DNA from: Desulfobacteraceae bacterium
GTDB taxonomy: Bacteria; Desulfobacterota; DSM-4660; Desulfatiglandales; Desulfatiglandaceae
Length of the DNA stretch: 8,177 bases
Direction of reading: 5' to 3'
Assembly: GCA_030642205.1 (NCBI GenBank)
Contig: DAOWOF010000095.1
Coordinates: forward strand, 1-8,177
This document shows, piece by piece, positions 6,158-8,177 of this stretch (position 1 is the first letter of the stretch; every line of letters starts with the position of its first letter). Position numbers and translations under genes: made by a program. The notes beneath the pieces were generated by a model. The model was given only the letters and a program-made list of their open reading frames with translations, ran no database searches and had not been told where the DNA came from.

Positions 6158-6174
6158 AAAAGTTCCTAACTTTT
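6158..6174 (-). other. small hairpin in the leader of the bS22-like gene
   Basis: A perfect 7-bp inverted repeat (AAAAGTT, 3-nt loop, AACTTTT) lies in the predicted 65-nt leader, between the promoter and the SD. It is AT-rich and weak, lacks a long T-run and may be without function. It could also be a site of translational feedback, but nothing in the sequence proves it. Confidence 0.3.
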
Positions 6175-6194
6175 GATTAACATGCAAAAACTTA

Positions 6195-6223
6195 ATCTTA
6201 AGGCACTTGAGATTGATTGTCAA
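6195..6223 (-). promoter_or_regulatory. strong sigma70-type promoter for the bS22-like gene
   Basis: On the minus strand a perfect -35 TTGACA (6218-6223) is followed after exactly 17 nt by TAAGAT (6195-6200), a 5-of-6 match to the -10 consensus. The bases just upstream of the -35 are A/T-rich, as in an UP element. Transcription should begin near 6188. The strength fits a ribosomal-type gene. Confidence 0.8.
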
Positions 6224-6335
6224 TAGTTGTTAACGTTTTTCTGGTAAATATCATATCCAGTGAACCGTGAAGTTTTCGATTTTCTTGAAGGTAAACAAAA
6301 ACGCCTTTTTTTCAATAGTCCATCAATATTTATTA

Positions 6336-7229
6336 TCATGCTTTAAAATTTTTGGATTCTTTCTGTTCAGCCTTTCTTTTTCGCTTGATTTTATAGAGAT
6401 GTTCATCCGCAGTTGACACTAATGATTTGGCACTCATTTCATTGGAATAAATGGCATAGCCCATACTTGCATCCAAAAAGCATTTATTAATGATAGCCTT
6501 TTCAATACGACTAGCAATATTTTCAACAATAAATTTGTCTGAATCTATTAAGATAATAGCAAACTCATCACCACCATACCTAAAACCTGAGTCAACTGCC
6601 TGACGGATATTATCGTTGATAATATTTCCAACTGTTGTTAGAAGGGTATCTCCTGCCACATGCCCATTTATATCATTATATGCCTTAAAATTATCCAGAT
6701 CAAAAAGGATTAGAGCAAGGGTGTTCTTCTGGCGTTGGGCACGGATTATTTCTTCCTCTATTTTGGCATAGAAATGTCGCTGGTTATAAAGACCTGTCAA
6801 CGAATCGGTAATGGACAGCCGGGCAAGTTCCTGCTTGTTGTTCCTCTCTATGATGCCCCTTCTGACTTTGGCCTCAAGTTCTTCTATATTGAAGGGTTTA
6901 TTGATAAAGTCAGTAGCGCCGGCATTAATAACATCAACATATGAATATTTTTTGGAATAAGCCGTCATAGCTATTGTACAGATATCCATATAGTCGTTAC
7001 GTATATCCCTTATCAACTCGAGACCATCCATCTCAGGCATTCTAATATCAGTCAATAAGAAAGTATAAGATTTTTTTTCAATTTCTGTTAAGGCTTCTTT
7101 GGCAGATCCTACACAATAAACCTTGAAACCCAAGTGCCTTAACATTTCTACAAATAGTTCCCGTACAACCTTGTCATCGTCGACAATAAGTATTAATTCA
7201 TCACTGTAATCAATCTTGTTTAAATCCAT
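6336..7229 (-). CDS. response regulator with GGDEF output domain (PleD-like diguanylate cyclase)
   Basis: This is a predicted two-component-controlled enzyme making cyclic di-GMP from two GTP. Residues about 12-125 form a receiver domain: acidic pocket D17-D19, phospho-acceptor D61 in LLTDIRMPEMDG, T89 in IAMTA, and K111 in NKPF. Residues about 135-290 form a GGDEF domain with DSLTGLYNQRHF, FDLDNFKAYND, the active-site GGDEF at 219-223 and an intact GHVAGD. The active-site residues look complete, so activity is expected. The allosteric I-site RxxD, expected five residues before GGDEF, reads QAVD (210-213), so product inhibition is probably lost or weakened. The start is preceded by AGGG/AGGGGG-type SD sequences. 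The gene lies 32 bp downstream of miaB and is probably in its operon. It ends in TGA followed by in-frame TAA TAA. The partner histidine kinase is not in the window. Confidence 0.92.
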   Translation of the reverse strand: MDLNKIDYSDELILIVDDDKVVRELFVEMLRHLGFKVYCVGSAKEALTEIEKKSYTFLLTDIRMPEMDGLELIRDIRNDYMDICTIAMTAYSKKYSYVDVINAGATDFINKPFNIEELEAKVRRGIIERNNKQELARLSITDSLTGLYNQRHFYAKIEEEIIRAQRQKNTLALILFDLDNFKAYNDINGHVAGDTLLTTVGNIINDNIRQAVDSGFRYGGDEFAIILIDSDKFIVENIASRIEKAIINKCFLDASMGYAIYSNEMSAKSLVSTADEHLYKIKRKRKAEQKESKNFKA

Positions 7230-7261
7230 AATACCCTAAACCCCCTGATCTGGATTTTAAG

Positions 7262-8177
7262 TTATATCATGGCTTCACCCTGAATTGAGTTTAGAAAGCC
7301 TTGCTTAACTAGTACATTGACTAATCCTGATAATTTATGATTATCACATGTAAAATTACAGACCTTATTAGTATCAGTACGGCCGCTTAATTGGTCTCCC
7401 CGTTTACTTTGACCTGTGATTAGCACTTCAACTATTTTACCTATAAGATTTTTATTCTTTTTGAGTGTAATTGTTTTTTGCAGTTCCTGAAGAATAGCAA
7501 GACGTCTGGATTTTTCAATCTTAGAAATTTTATTATTCATTTTATAGGATAAGGTATCTTTTCTGTCTGAATATTGAAAGGAAAAAAGGCCATCAAACTG
7601 TGCTTGTTCAATTAGATCAAGGGTCAATTCAAAATCTTCCCGGGTTTCCCCTGGAAAACCAACCATAACATCACTGGTGATAGCAATTTCAGGAACGACT
7701 TCTCTTAATTTGGCTAATAAGTCAAGGTAATGTTCTCTGGTGTATCCTCTCCTCATGCGCTTAAGAATGGTATTAGATCCGGCCTGAAAGGGAAGATGAA
7801 TATGCGGGCAGAGTTTTTCCAATGATCCAAAACAGTCGATTAAATTCTGTGAGAGGTCTTTAGGATGAGAAGTTGTAAAACGAAGACGAAGGAGACCAGG
7901 CAAACGATTTAAGTCTTTAAGAATGGAAGAAAAATGCCCTTTTTTTCCATTTTCCCAGGTATAAGAATTGACATTCTGACCTAGCAAAGTAATCTCGCAA
8001 ACCCCTTCGCGTATTAGATTTTGGGCATTTGACAGGATATCCGTATGTGAACGGCAGATTTCACGGCCTCGTACATAAGGCACTATACAATAGCTGCAAA
8101 AATTATTACAACCTTCCATAATAGAAATGAAAGCAGATATTTTTCCTTTATGAAAGCCATTAGTTATTGTGGTTTGA
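7262..8177 (-). CDS. miaB: MiaB, tRNA-2-methylthio-N6-dimethylallyladenosine synthase (5' end outside the window)
   Basis: This radical SAM methylthiotransferase adds the methylthio group to N6-isopentenyladenosine at tRNA position 37. The gene is cut by the window edge: an internal ATG at 8117-8119 is not the start. The frame stays open to 8176 and encodes the conserved GFHKGKISAFISI just before MEGCNNFCSYCIVPYVRGRE, whose CxxxCxxC binds the radical SAM cluster. Further family blocks are ITLLGQNVNSY, LRFTTSHPKDL, HIHLPFQAGSNTILKRMRRGYT and SDVMVGFPGET. The last 60 or so residues are the tRNA-binding TRAM domain, with SGRTDTNKVCNF close to the usual GRTxxNxxVxF. About 304 codons are present of a usual 440-470; the N-terminal UPF0004 domain with the second cluster lies outside. 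The RR-GGDEF gene follows at 32 bp. Confidence 0.95.
   Translation of the reverse strand, partial: QTTITNGFHKGKISAFISIMEGCNNFCSYCIVPYVRGREICRSHTDILSNAQNLIREGVCEITLLGQNVNSYTWENGKKGHFSSILKDLNRLPGLLRLRFTTSHPKDLSQNLIDCFGSLEKLCPHIHLPFQAGSNTILKRMRRGYTREHYLDLLAKLREVVPEIAITSDVMVGFPGETREDFELTLDLIEQAQFDGLFSFQYSDRKDTLSYKMNNKISKIEKSRRLAILQELQKTITLKKNKNLIGKIVEVLITGQSKRGDQLSGRTDTNKVCNFTCDNHKLSGLVNVLVKQGFLNSIQGEAMI

Noticed and set aside
6735..6944. + strand open frame inside the GGDEF gene, and similar antisense frames at 295-669, 3970-4176 and 4533-4724
   Set aside because: All are opposite strand shadows of, or run into, well-supported coding regions and have no recognisable domain.

Overview
The window looks like chromosome from an anaerobic, low-GC (AT-rich) Gram-negative bacterium, most likely Desulfobacterota (the former Deltaproteobacteria). 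This is an inference from gene content: an outer-membrane FadL-type barrel, a periplasmic Liv-type binding protein, RseC, a small Nfu-type protein, a response regulator with a GGDEF domain, and above all a probable selenocysteine codon. No rRNA, tRNA, CRISPR array or mobile element was seen.

Layout. Positions 1-391 are AT-rich and mostly non-coding, with at most a 26-codon leader ORF. A + strand pair follows: a FadL/OmpP1-family barrel (392-1738) and an RseC-family membrane protein. RseC appears open only from 1889, but its real frame starts at 1775 and runs through an in-frame TGA at 1862-1864. That TGA sits where other RseC proteins carry the second Cys of the CxxC motif. It is followed, at the usual bSECIS spacing, by a strong hairpin with G residues in its loop. 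I read the gene as a selenoprotein RseC, and this is the main discovery of the window. A terminator hairpin for this transcript lies inside the 3' end of the converging gene.

A minus-strand periplasmic substrate-binding protein (2252-3478) comes next. Divergent from it is a + strand set: a ParB-like protein (3572-4561), a radical SAM protein of the spore photoproduct lyase (SPL)-like family whose start overlaps the ParB-like stop by one base, and a 75-residue NifU C-terminal-domain (Nfu) protein. A 19-bp perfect inverted repeat ends this block and probably terminates transcription from both sides.

The right end is on the minus strand. It holds the 3' part of miaB (tRNA ms2i6A37 methylthiotransferase, cut by the window edge), a response regulator-GGDEF protein 32 bp downstream of it, and a 29-residue bS22/AURKAIP1-COX24-type ribosomal mini-protein with its own near-consensus promoter. 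An iron-sulfur and redox theme (RseC, Nfu, two radical SAM enzymes) runs through the window, but nothing in the sequence shows that these genes act in one pathway.
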